A stretch of DNA of 38,353 bases from Legionellales bacterium. GTDB lineage: Bacteria > Pseudomonadota > Gammaproteobacteria > JAHCLG01. The stretch is taken from assembly GCA_026125385.1 (NCBI GenBank), contig JAHCLG010000025.1, positions 1-38,353 on the forward strand. The letters are read 5' to 3'. Positions 14,824 through 22,419 of this stretch are shown here, piece after piece. Below the pieces are notes generated by a model. It was given only the letters and a program-made list of their open reading frames with translations, was not told where the DNA came from and ran no database searches. The position numbers and the translations under genes were made by a program. The first letter of the stretch is position 1; every line of letters starts with the position of its first letter.

Positions 14824-16272
14824 ATGAGATATAATGTGGTGAATTTTGCGCTCATTGCAACATTAAAAAGTTTAGTCGGCTGTCAAGTCACTTCAAATAA
14901 AAGTGAGCTTGAACAGCATAAAAATTTACTTTTTCGCAGTTATGCCAAAGATGTGCGAGGGCCTGAGATTATTACTTATCCCACAACAGAAAAAGAAGTG
15001 GCTCAAATTGTCAATTTTTGCATAAAAAATAAATTACCAATTATCCCTTATGGGGCTGGTACTAGTACGAGTGGCCAAGTTTCCGCAGAATATGGAGGAG
15101 TATTTTTAGATTTTTCGAAAATGCAAAGGATAATTGAAATCAATACTCAAGAAGGCTACGTGGTGGTTGAGCCTGGCCTTTCGCATAATATATTGAATAA
15201 ACGCTTGAAAAAATATGGATTTTATTTTCCCGTTGAAGCAGGCAAGCATGCGACGGTGGGTGGAATGTATGCGACAAATGCCGCGGGTGCAGGTGCGGTA
15301 GATTCTGGCTCGATGAAACAAAATGTCATGGCCGCACGAGTGATTACCATTTCTCATGATATTGCAGAAATTACCGAACTAGGCCAATTAACGCGAAAAT
15401 CTTCTGCGGGATACAACTTATTAGAATTATTTTGTGGGGCGGAGGGTACCCTCGGGGTAACCACGCAATTAACTCTTAGAGTGAGAAAAATTGCAGGTTC
15501 TACAATGACGATGGTTGCACAGTTTGACTCGATAAAAGATCCTATCAATGTGGTAATGAATACTCGAGATTACGTCAGATTTAAAAAAATTGAATTATTA
15601 GATCAATTACAAACAGAATGTTGTGTGTCTTTTTCCAAAATTTATTTTCTCAAAAAAGATAGAGTTACCTTATTAATCGAATTAATGGGGGAAGAAAATG
15701 AGTTAATGCGCAACTCAGAAATGGTGAGTTCAATAATCAAAATAAATAATGGTTCAATGATTGATATTAAACCTTCTCAATATAAAAGCCTATGGAAAAT
15801 GCGTAAAATGGCGGCTAATGCGGTTATTCACACTTTGGGTAAAAATAAAAATGCCATAGCCACTGATTCTTGCGTGCCATTGTCTGAGTTGGCTCTATGT
15901 ATCAATAGTAGCTATAAAGTCATGCATTCGCTTAATATTAAAGCACCGCTAATTGCTCATCTAGGTGATGGTAATTTCCATTTTACACTTTTATTTGATC
16001 CTACTAATCAAGAGGAGTTAGGTCAGATTAAAAATTTTCAGCAGCAGATTAATGGTTTAGCTAGAACATTTAAAGGAACCTGCAGTGGCGAGCATGGAAT
16101 TGGGACTGATAAAAAATTGGATCTAGCAAAAGAACGCCCTTCGGCGGTGGAGATTATGCGGATAATTAAAAAAACTCTCGACCCATACAACTTATTAAAT
16201 CCAGGTGTGCTTTTTTCCAATATTACTGCAAATCCTACTCCTTTTTCAGTGAGGATCCCTTCAAAGCTTTGA
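14824..16272 (+). CDS. FAD-linked 2-hydroxyacid dehydrogenase (D-lactate dehydrogenase / GlcD family)
   Basis: 482 residues from ATG 14824, with aggaag upstream; TTG 14800 is less likely. The PCMH-type FAD domain shows PIIPYGAGTSTSGQ (about 70-83), VVVEPGLSHN, GGMYATNAAGAG and KSSAGYNLLELF followed by CGAEGTLGV. The C-terminal oxidase domain has APLIAHLGDGNFHF, CSGEHGIGTDKK and LDPYNLLNPGVLF, all expected in D-lactate or glycolate oxidising enzymes. It oxidises a D-2-hydroxyacid and passes electrons to the respiratory chain, normally at the membrane surface. It is divergent from the peptide operon and its 3' end overlaps the VUT gene by 38 bp tail-to-tail. Substrate choice between D-lactate and others is not readable. 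The gene looks AT-rich beside the skp-tilS block. Confidence 0.88.
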   Translation: MRYNVVNFALIATLKSLVGCQVTSNKSELEQHKNLLFRSYAKDVRGPEIITYPTTEKEVAQIVNFCIKNKLPIIPYGAGTSTSGQVSAEYGGVFLDFSKMQRIIEINTQEGYVVVEPGLSHNILNKRLKKYGFYFPVEAGKHATVGGMYATNAAGAGAVDSGSMKQNVMAARVITISHDIAEITELGQLTRKSSAGYNLLELFCGAEGTLGVTTQLTLRVRKIAGSTMTMVAQFDSIKDPINVVMNTRDYVRFKKIELLDQLQTECCVSFSKIYFLKKDRVTLLIELMGEENELMRNSEMVSSIIKINNGSMIDIKPSQYKSLWKMRKMAANAVIHTLGKNKNAIATDSCVPLSELALCINSSYKVMHSLNIKAPLIAHLGDGNFHFTLLFDPTNQEELGQIKNFQQQINGLARTFKGTCSGEHGIGTDKKLDLAKERPSAVEIMRIIKKTLDPYNLLNPGVLFSNITANPTPFSVRIPSKL

Positions 16273-16969
16273 TGAGTTTGAGTTCGATCACATTATTGCC
16301 TGAAGAATTTTTAACGTCATAGATATCGCAGCCTTCATATTTTTTTAAAAAAATCATGAAATAAAGTAAGGGAAAAATCATTAATAAAGAGTAAATCATT
16401 TTAAGCAACCACGAGTTTATCATTAACTTAAATATCGCGTAATGATTTAAACTGTTATAGTAGGTTATCGAATAACAAAAAAAATTGAATAATAACTCTG
16501 AAATCGCAGTCGTCCACAAACAACGTTGCCAGAAATATTTTCCTTTAAAAATAATTTTTAATCGTGTGAGTCGATAAACATTGGTAAGATCGCTGCAAAT
16601 TAATCCTACTAAACAACCGAGAAAAAGTTTTGGCGCATGACTAAACACTAGCGTATAGGCTTCTTGATGTGGAGGTGCAATTTTCGCAGAAGGAATCATG
16701 ACAATAAGATAAGTGAGGAAATTAAATAGCATTAAACAAAGAATGCTTGAGATCACCATTTTTACTGCCAATTTTCTGCCATAGACTTCTGCTACAACAC
16801 CGCTTAATAAATAAGTGGTAGGGAAAATTAAGATACCACCCGGTTCAGAGAGTCCAAATAAATTAATAACCTTAAGTGGTAAAAGCACAGACACAATCAG
16901 CAATACAGAGTAGAGCATGCAAAGGGGTGCGTATAGCTTAAAACCTTTTTTTTCTGCTAAATATTCCAT
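16235..16969 (-). CDS. VUT-family membrane transporter (YhhQ-like, queuosine-precursor type)
   Basis: 244 residues with about six hydrophobic helices. The family signature is present: GGILIFPTTYLLSGVVAEVYG followed by RKLAVKM, read here in two blocks near residues 44-70, as in 'P.tyl..dv.aE.YG...a'. The conserved Asp-rich loop is seen as LICSDLTNVY. Members take up preQ0/preQ1 in E. coli; others may carry related compounds. This protein is slightly longer than YhhQ (221), with a hydrophilic tail. It follows the unknown gene upstream after 4 bp, so the two are coupled. The presence of queA in the window makes a role in queuosine salvage plausible, but this is inference. Confidence 0.78.
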   Translation of the reverse strand: MEYLAEKKGFKLYAPLCMLYSVLLIVSVLLPLKVINLFGLSEPGGILIFPTTYLLSGVVAEVYGRKLAVKMVISSILCLMLFNFLTYLIVMIPSAKIAPPHQEAYTLVFSHAPKLFLGCLVGLICSDLTNVYRLTRLKIIFKGKYFWQRCLWTTAISELLFNFFCYSITYYNSLNHYAIFKLMINSWLLKMIYSLLMIFPLLYFMIFLKKYEGCDIYDVKNSSGNNVIELKLIKALKGSSLKKE

Positions 16970-16973
16970 GAGG

Positions 16974-17447
16974 CTAGGGTTCCTTCAATTTTTCGATAAC
17001 CGAGAGCGCTGTAATTTGTTTGATATCTTCACACGACATGTAGTGAATGAGCTGAGGCTGAGTGAGAATTTCGCTGGGTCTAAAATAATAGAGTTGTCTT
17101 GTATTAACATTAACAATTTCTAAGGTCAATAAATGATTAGTAGTATGGATATATTGAATGGTATAAAAGATCGGATTATGCTGAAGTTCGAACAATTTTT
17201 TCTTATCACCTGAGGAAAATAACTCAAAAAAATTATGGGTAATTAAAGTGCTGAGTTTCAAAGTGGCCGTGGTCATTTGACCTGTAAATTCAACCGTCAC
17301 AAATATTTCGTTATCAATGATTTTAATGTTGTGATCACAGATGCGACAGGCATGCGGAATGGTTTTTTTTTCCAGATTTTTGTATAGTTCAAATAGTCGA
17401 CTAAAAATATTTTTTTTGCTTTTTTTCTCATAGTTAAGCAACATCAT
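16974..17447 (-). CDS. Unknown small protein upstream of the VUT transporter gene
   Basis: 157 residues, with tandem ATGs at 17447 and 17444 preceded by ggag. It is basic at the start (EKKSKKN) and has one CxxC pair in HACRICDHN near residue 35; the rest is mixed alpha/beta without a signature I know. VEFTGQMTTATLKL looks like a beta-sandwich strand. There is no signal peptide or membrane helix. It is first in a two-gene operon with the VUT gene. An 8-bp word agtgaaac (17487-17494), shared with the half-sites of the palindrome at 18264-18291, occurs upstream and could be a regulator site. No function is assigned. Confidence 0.65.
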   Translation of the reverse strand: MMLLNYEKKSKKNIFSRLFELYKNLEKKTIPHACRICDHNIKIIDNEIFVTVEFTGQMTTATLKLSTLITHNFFELFSSGDKKKLFELQHNPIFYTIQYIHTTNHLLTLEIVNVNTRQLYYFRPSEILTQPQLIHYMSCEDIKQITALSVIEKLKEP

Positions 17448-17529
17448 TCAAATCAAACTCCATTTTCAAATTAACGACTCAATAATAGTGAAACGCTAAC
17501 AGGCTCTGCAATTATTTTAATTCGCAATG

Positions 17530-18225
17530 TCAACTGCCGAATTTAGGCTCAATGATAACTTTTTCTTGAATAATTCCCATAATAATTCCCAATACAGTTA
17601 AGTTTTCGTGAGTTTCTGACATCTTATCAGCGAGGCCAATCAGTGGAAAGAGTTGCTTTTTGCCGCCACTGTATAAAAGTTGACGAATTTCAATATGATT
17701 GCCAACACTTACTAACACAAAATGTGTATTTTCGTTCAATACGGAGCTAGGTTTTACGATTAAAGTAGAATCAAAACGAAAGAGGGGCTCCATTTTATTA
17801 TTAGTGACTAAAATAGCCAATATATCGTTGTCATAGTGTTTGGTTACAGTGATAAATCGTGAAGTCGTTATGGATGAATTTTTTATAGAGCTGTGAGATA
17901 ACTCATCCCATCTGAGCAAAGGAATTTTATTCTCGATTTTTTCAGCATGTTGCTGAGATAAGGAAAAATGTAGCGCTTCTTCACCGATTAATTGACTCAA
18001 AGAAATATTAAAAAATTCAGTGATGGGTTTTAGTGTGGCTAAGGTGGGATTTTGATTTTCTCCTTTGACTAAACGATTAATAACCGCTTGTTTTAAGCCT
18101 GTTTTACGACTTAATTCACGCTCACTTAACTGATGAACGCGTAATAGTTTTTTTAAATTCTCACTTAAATGACGCTCGTTGTTTTCTGCATTTATTTTAG
18201 AATGAATTGGAATAAGTTTGGCCAA
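17530..18225 (-). CDS. XRE-family repressor with degenerate S24 (LexA/CI-like) C-terminal domain
   Basis: 231 residues from a TTG start at 18225, supported by aaggga 7 bp upstream. Helix-turn-helix of Cro/CI type lies at about 22-76: LSERELSRKTGLKQAVINRL, then PTLATLKPITEFF and SLSQLI. The C-terminal half follows the LexA/CI fold (ILAILVTNNKMEPLF, DSTLIVKPS). The catalytic Ser of 'DSMEP' is Lys144 here (NNKMEP), and the catalytic Lys is Arg181 (IEIRQL). Self-cleavage is therefore not expected; the domain probably serves dimerisation or ligand sensing. It is divergent from tetR, with a 28-bp palindrome between them as the likely binding site. Confidence 0.85.
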   Translation of the reverse strand: MAKLIPIHSKINAENNERHLSENLKKLLRVHQLSERELSRKTGLKQAVINRLVKGENQNPTLATLKPITEFFNISLSQLIGEEALHFSLSQQHAEKIENKIPLLRWDELSHSSIKNSSITTSRFITVTKHYDNDILAILVTNNKMEPLFRFDSTLIVKPSSVLNENTHFVLVSVGNHIEIRQLLYSGGKKQLFPLIGLADKMSETHENLTVLGIIMGIIQEKVIIEPKFGS

Positions 18226-18253
18226 AATAATTCCCTTACTGATATGATAAATG

Positions 18254-18282
18254 TTGACAAGTCACAAGTGAAACTTTAAAGT
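18254..18282 (+). promoter_or_regulatory. Promoter of the tetR-tonB-like operon
   Basis: A perfect TTGACA at 18254-18259, a 17-bp spacer and TAAAGT at 18277-18282. The -10 box lies inside the 28-bp palindrome, so a bound repressor would block it. The leader to tetR is about 100 nt. Confidence 0.6.
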
Positions 18283-18291
18283 TTCACTTGT
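18264..18291. promoter_or_regulatory. 28-bp perfect palindrome, probable operator
   Basis: acaagtgaaacttt (18264-18277) is followed directly by its exact reverse complement (18278-18291). It lies 38 bp from the XRE repressor start and about 100 bp from tetR. It overlaps the plus-strand -10 box and a minus-strand candidate -35 box (TTCACT, with TATCAT 17 bp on). There is no T tract, so it is not a terminator. Confidence 0.8.
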
Positions 18292-18391
18292 AGGGTCATC
18301 AGCTAAGCTGCTGTGTTTGTATTGTATATGAGTTCCAATCCTTCATCAAAATTAATTTTTGTGAGAGTGTAGGCAAAAATGGAGTGATGTC

Positions 18392-18883
18392 ATGAACGCT
18401 AAAATCACTAAGGAACAGATAGTACAGGTCGCATTAAACCATTTAATGGATTATGGCTATGCGCGCACGTCAATTCATGACATCGCCACATTATGTGGGA
18501 TAAAAAAAACTAGCATTTACCAGCACATTAATAACAAGGATGAATTAGCTCTCTTGGCACTGGATTTCAAACTCAAGGCAGTAAAAAATAAAATCAATAA
18601 AATACTGGCCGATCCGGCGATTGAGAATCGCGTTGCTGAAGTTACCTTATTTTACAAGTTGGTGGCCAATGAAATTAATCATTTCCAATCGCTTAAAATG
18701 GAAACTGTATCGAAACAATTGCTGCAAGATAAACTCGATGAATATTTTCATACCATTCGCGAACTGGTGTTGATTATGGTCAAACATTATATCAATTACC
18801 CTGCCCAGTTAAATATGATACTCTATCCACTACTGTCGGTGTTATCAGCACCTTTATTGAATTTAATTTTACATGGTCCATGA
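18392..18883 (+). CDS. TetR-family transcriptional regulator
   Basis: 163 residues, short for the family (about 190). The N-terminal helix-turn-helix is clear: TKEQIVQVALNHLMDYGYA, TSIHDIATLCGIKKTSIYQH and INNKDELALLAL (residues 6-60). The C-terminal ligand domain is helical, ends in hydrophobic segments, and does not tell the ligand. gagtg precedes the ATG. The stop overlaps the start of the TonB-like gene (ATGA), so the two are translated together, which suggests it senses something linked to envelope transport. It is divergent from the XRE repressor and probably controlled at the shared palindrome. Confidence 0.88.
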   Translation: MNAKITKEQIVQVALNHLMDYGYARTSIHDIATLCGIKKTSIYQHINNKDELALLALDFKLKAVKNKINKILADPAIENRVAEVTLFYKLVANEINHFQSLKMETVSKQLLQDKLDEYFHTIRELVLIMVKHYINYPAQLNMILYPLLSVLSAPLLNLILHGP

Positions 18884-19488
18884 AATTATTTTTCTTAAAC
18901 ACTTTCTTTAAACGCTCGTATTATTTTGCTGGAATATTCAGTCTGCTCGCGCATGGGTTACTACTTATGCTGTTGTTTATCTCGATAATACACCGTGAAA
19001 ATACGGCCATTATTGGCAAAACCCTATTCATGCAAGCGCGAGTAGTGGTGGAACATGAGGCTTTGCTGAAGCAGAAAACATCAATACCACACAATAATTC
19101 TGCGCTGCCTCCACCCAATCTCAAAAGAACTTCATCACAGCCTCATAGGATAAGCACGCACCCCGCTTCGACGCAGCCAAAGGTATCAGGACAAGACTTC
19201 AATCACCTCATTAATGTGTTATATCAACAAGTTAACCAACATAAATTTTACCCCGAGCTTGCGCAAACGCTGGGGCAGACAGGGGTGGTTATCGTGATGT
19301 TTGATTTGAAAAACAACGGCTCAATCGAGCATTTACACGTGATTCATTCCAGTGGTGCAAAACTACTCGATCAAGCGGCATTACAAGCGGTAAACGCCGC
19401 TGTGCCATTTCACGGGATAAGTCAACAATTCTTATCCTCCCGTATCATACGCTTAGCACTTAATTATCAAATGAGCGAGGGCGATTAG
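18880..19488 (+). CDS. TonB C-terminal domain (TonB-like) envelope protein
   Basis: 202 residues. A basic start is followed by one signal-anchor helix (about 16-38, YFAGIFSLLAHGLLLMLLF), as in TonB with its conserved His. A Pro/Ser/Thr/Gln-rich linker (about 70-105) and a TonB C-terminal domain (about 110-200) follow, with YPELAQTLGQTGVVIVMFDL, IEHLHVIHSSGAKLLDQAALQAV and a final strand. TonB proteins carry energy from the ExbB-ExbD motor to outer-membrane receptors; no exbBD or receptor gene is in the window. The gene is coupled to tetR by a 4-bp overlap and stands where bamA would stand before skp. It could instead be a TolA-like or structural protein. Confidence 0.82.
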   Translation: MKLFFLNTFFKRSYYFAGIFSLLAHGLLLMLLFISIIHRENTAIIGKTLFMQARVVVEHEALLKQKTSIPHNNSALPPPNLKRTSSQPHRISTHPASTQPKVSGQDFNHLINVLYQQVNQHKFYPELAQTLGQTGVVIVMFDLKNNGSIEHLHVIHSSGAKLLDQAALQAVNAAVPFHGISQQFLSSRIIRLALNYQMSEGD

Positions 19489-19510
19489 AGCGTTGAGTAA
19501 GTTGCGGGCT

Positions 19511-19542
19511 ACCCTAGCGTAGAATTTTGTCATCACGCCCTA
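19511..19542. repeat. Partial copy of element R3
   Basis: tagaattttgtcatcacgcccta resembles the reverse complement of the left end of the 11110-11254 element (gtcaacacgcccta, preceded by tagaatt). Only one end is recognisable, so it looks decayed. It lies between the TonB-like gene and skp. Confidence 0.5.
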
Positions 19543-19565
19543 GTGTTCAAAGCGAATACTTATGA

Positions 19566-19571
19566 TATACT
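19566..19571 (+). promoter_or_regulatory. Possible extended -10 promoter of the skp-lpx operon
   Basis: tgaTATACT with a TG extension and a GC-rich discriminator (ccgcgc) lies about 55 bp before the skp start. The -35 region is weak. Confidence 0.4.
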
Positions 19572-19627
19572 CCGCGCTTTGTAATTGTTTGTCTATATCT
19601 TGATGTCTAACCAGGAGGAATGGTGAA

Positions 19628-20137
19628 ATGAAAAAGTTGATGATCATCGCAGTATCTGCAATGGCTTTAATCTGTGGTACAAGTTTTGCAACTGAAGCAA
19701 CTCCAGCTGTTAAAGTGGGTGTTGTTAATGTTCAAGAAATTTTGCAAAAAGCTCCTGAAGCGCAAAAAATGAATGCTGAATTAGAAAAAACCTTTAAACC
19801 CCGCCAAGATAAAATGGAAGCACTGAATAAAAAAGTGCTAGAAGAACGCGATAATTTAAGTCGTAATAGCAGTGTTATGTCGGAAAAACAACGCACGCAA
19901 GCACAAAATCAATTATTAGAAAATCAAAATCAGCTACGTCAAATGGCACAAAAATATCAAGACGATTTAGTGCAGGCGCGTAATCAAGACATGCAAAAAT
20001 TATTTGAAGTTGTCCGCGATGCGGTGCAAAAAGTCGCAAAAGCCGATAATTTAAACATCGTCTTTGAAGCACATTCCATTGCGTATGTTGCTCCACAATT
20101 AGATATTACCAATCAAGTTGTGAAGGAAATTAAATAA
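19628..20137 (+). CDS. skp: Periplasmic chaperone Skp (OmpH family)
   Basis: 169 residues with a strong aggagg ribosome site. A Sec signal peptide (MKKLMIIAVSAMALICGTSFA) ends near residue 21 or 22. The mature part starts with VGVVNVQEILQKAPEA, the usual 'igvvd...vl...p' strand, then has a long Gln/Lys-rich coiled coil (about 50-135). Skp forms trimers that hold unfolded outer-membrane proteins on their way to the BAM complex. It is first in the tight row skp-lpxD-fabZ-lpxA-lpxB, the order seen in many gammaproteobacteria, though bamA is missing just upstream. Confidence 0.93.
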   Translation: MKKLMIIAVSAMALICGTSFATEATPAVKVGVVNVQEILQKAPEAQKMNAELEKTFKPRQDKMEALNKKVLEERDNLSRNSSVMSEKQRTQAQNQLLENQNQLRQMAQKYQDDLVQARNQDMQKLFEVVRDAVQKVAKADNLNIVFEAHSIAYVAPQLDITNQVVKEIK

Positions 20138-20140
20138 GTA

Positions 20141-21187
20141 ATGTCTTTTCAGCACTACACATTAGCACAACTGGCTCACCATCTTGAGGCAGAATTAAAA
20201 GGCGATGGTGACTGTGTGATCACTGGCTTGGCGACCATTCAAAACGCCAAGCCAGGTGAAATATGTTTCTTGAGTAATTCCAAATATCGTAAATATTTAG
20301 CGCAAACACAAGCGGCTGCTGTTATTCTCGATGCGAGTGAAGCAGAAAATTGTCCGGTTAACTGTTTAGTCATGGAAAATCCGTATTTGGGCTATGCTAA
20401 AGCTGCCGAATTATTTGCGCCAAAACGTGAATTTAAACCAGGATTACATGCAACAGTCGTTTGCGGCGAAGAGTGCCAGATCAACCCTCATGCCAGTATC
20501 GGTGCGCATGTCACGCTGGGTGACAACGTGATAATAGAATCCGGTGTCATTATCGAGGCGGGTTGCAGCATCGGTGATAATGTCGTGATACGCGCGAATA
20601 CTCACCTTTATCCACGAGTGGTTCTTTATCGTGGTGTGAATATTGGTAGCGATTGTGTGATCCACAGCGGTGTGGTGATCGGCAGTGATGGATTTGGCAT
20701 GGCAAATCATCAGGGTCAATGGATCAAAATCCCACAATTAGGCAGCGTGATGATTGGTAACCGCGTAGAAATCGGCGCCAATACCACGATCGATCGGGGC
20801 GCACTTGAAGACACCGTGATTGAAGATGGGGTGAAATTAGATAATCAAATTCAAATCGGTCACAATGTCGTAATTGGAGAAAACACGGCAATTGCGGGAT
20901 GTGTAGGAATTTCGGGAAGCACCAAAATCGGAAAAAATTGCGCGATTGGTGGTGGAACCTGTATCGCTGGTCATATCACGATTGCCGATAATGTGAGTTT
21001 CACGGGAATGTCGGGTGTCTACGCTTCTATCGAACAAGCGGGTCTGTATTCTTCTTTTACCGCCGTGCAAGAGTCACGGACTTGGATTAAAAACTTGAGT
21101 CGCCTACACCATCTCGATGAATTAGCCCGCAAACTAAGTAAATTAGAAAAAATGATTGCTGAATTACAGCGCGAAGTGATCGCTTAA
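20141..21187 (+). CDS. lpxD: UDP-3-O-(3-hydroxyacyl)glucosamine N-acyltransferase
   Basis: Adds the second hydroxyacyl chain to UDP-glucosamine in lipid A synthesis, in the cytosol with acyl-ACP as donor. It has 348 residues (E. coli 341). The N-terminal uridine-binding part shows GLATIQNAKPGEICFLSN. The middle is a left-handed beta helix with many hexapeptides (IGAHVTLGDNVIIESGV). The catalytic His is His241 in IQIGHNVVIG. A C-terminal helix (LSRLHHLDELARKLSKLEK) closes it. It starts 3 bp after skp and ends 8 bp before fabZ, so it is part of one operon. Confidence 0.98.
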   Translation: MSFQHYTLAQLAHHLEAELKGDGDCVITGLATIQNAKPGEICFLSNSKYRKYLAQTQAAAVILDASEAENCPVNCLVMENPYLGYAKAAELFAPKREFKPGLHATVVCGEECQINPHASIGAHVTLGDNVIIESGVIIEAGCSIGDNVVIRANTHLYPRVVLYRGVNIGSDCVIHSGVVIGSDGFGMANHQGQWIKIPQLGSVMIGNRVEIGANTTIDRGALEDTVIEDGVKLDNQIQIGHNVVIGENTAIAGCVGISGSTKIGKNCAIGGGTCIAGHITIADNVSFTGMSGVYASIEQAGLYSSFTAVQESRTWIKNLSRLHHLDELARKLSKLEKMIAELQREVIA

Positions 21188-21195
21188 GGGGAGTT

Positions 21196-21642
21196 ATGGA
21201 TCATTTAGACATCAATGAAATTTTTCATTATTTACCACAACGCTACCCTTTTTTATTAATCGATCGCGTGATTGATTTAAAAATCGAAGAATCAGTGACC
21301 GCGGTAAAGAATGTGACGATCAATGAAAATTTTTTTAACGGACACTTCCCTAAATTGCCCGTCATGCCAGGCGTATTATTAATTGAAGCACTTGCGCAAG
21401 CGAGTGGCATTTTAGCCTTAAAATCGGCTGAACACCGTGGATTGGAAATTGGGGGAATTTATTATTTTGCCGCTATTGATAATGTGCGTTTCAAAAAACC
21501 CGTTGTTCCTGGCGATCAATTAATCTTAGACGTTAAATTAATAAAATCTAAAAATAATGTGTGGAAATTCAGCGGCGAAGCGAAAGTCGATGGAAACTTA
21601 GTCTGCAATGCCGATTTAACCAGTGTAAGAAGAGATAGTTAG
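21196..21642 (+). CDS. fabZ: 3-hydroxyacyl-ACP dehydratase FabZ
   Basis: Removes water from 3-hydroxyacyl-ACP in fatty acid elongation and so competes with LpxA and LpxD for substrate; sharing an operon helps balance the two pathways. It has 148 residues, hot-dog fold. YLPQRYPFLLIDRV at the start, catalytic His50 in FNGHFPKLPVMPG and Glu64 in LLIEALAQASG are all present, then FKKPVVPGDQL. ggggag precedes the ATG. The stop is one base before the lpxA GTG start. Confidence 0.98.
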   Translation: MDHLDINEIFHYLPQRYPFLLIDRVIDLKIEESVTAVKNVTINENFFNGHFPKLPVMPGVLLIEALAQASGILALKSAEHRGLEIGGIYYFAAIDNVRFKKPVVPGDQLILDVKLIKSKNNVWKFSGEAKVDGNLVCNADLTSVRRDS

Positions 21643-21643
21643 C

Positions 21644-22414
21644 GTGATTCATCCAACAGCCATTATCGATCCCAGTGCTCAATTAGCAGAAAATGTCAGT
21701 GTCGGCCCTTGGACTTATATCGGTCCCGATGTTGAAATTGGAGAGGGCACATGTATTCATTCTCACGTAGTCATTAAAGGCCCCACGCGCATTGGTTGTG
21801 ACAATGAAATTTTTCAATTCGCCTCGATTGGCGAAGTCACTCAAGATAAAAAATACGAAGGCGAAATTACCCGTTTAGAAATTGGTGATCGCAATATTTT
21901 TCGTGAAAGTGTCACCATTCACCGAGGAACAGCCGGTGGTGGTTACGTCACTCGAATTGGCGATGATAATTTACTCATGGCCTACGTTCACATCGCTCAC
22001 GACTGTCAGGTGGGAAGCCATTCCGTATTTTCGAACAATGCATCACTCGCAGGCCATGTGATTGTCGATGATTTTGTCGTTCTTGGTGGATTTAGCGGCG
22101 TTCATCAATTCTGTCGTGTTGGGGCACATAGTTTCTTAGCAATGAGTGCTATGGTTAATAAAGATGTGCCACCCTTTGTTAAAGTTTCGGGTTATTACGC
22201 TGAGCCTTTTGGATTAAATGCCGTCGGTTTGCAACGACGTGGTTATAGTAATGAAACCATTGCCCATTTAAAACGCGCCTATAAAATTTTATATCGTCAA
22301 GGTTTGGGTTTACAAGAAGCGTTAGCTGAATTAGAAAAAATGACGGCTGAATGTGAAGAGGTCAATATCTTAATCCAATTTTTACAACAGTCAGAACGTG
22401 GCATAGCGCGTTAA
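21644..22414 (+). CDS. lpxA: UDP-N-acetylglucosamine O-acyltransferase
   Basis: First step of lipid A synthesis: transfers a 3-hydroxyacyl chain from ACP to UDP-GlcNAc. It has 256 residues (E. coli 262) and starts with GTG, one base after fabZ. Left-handed beta-helix hexapeptides run from IHPTAIIDPSAQ on. Catalytic His119 lies in YVHIAHDC, equal to E. coli His125. HQFCRVGAHSFLAMSA and YYAEPFGLNAVGLQRRG follow, then the C-terminal helical part. No abnormality is seen. Acyl length preference cannot be judged by eye. Confidence 0.98.
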   Translation: MIHPTAIIDPSAQLAENVSVGPWTYIGPDVEIGEGTCIHSHVVIKGPTRIGCDNEIFQFASIGEVTQDKKYEGEITRLEIGDRNIFRESVTIHRGTAGGGYVTRIGDDNLLMAYVHIAHDCQVGSHSVFSNNASLAGHVIVDDFVVLGGFSGVHQFCRVGAHSFLAMSAMVNKDVPPFVKVSGYYAEPFGLNAVGLQRRGYSNETIAHLKRAYKILYRQGLGLQEALAELEKMTAECEEVNILIQFLQQSERGIAR

Positions 22415-22419
22415 TTCTC

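Noticed and set aside
18264-18291. 28-bp palindrome as a terminator
   Set aside because: There is no T tract on either side, and it lies between divergent gene starts.
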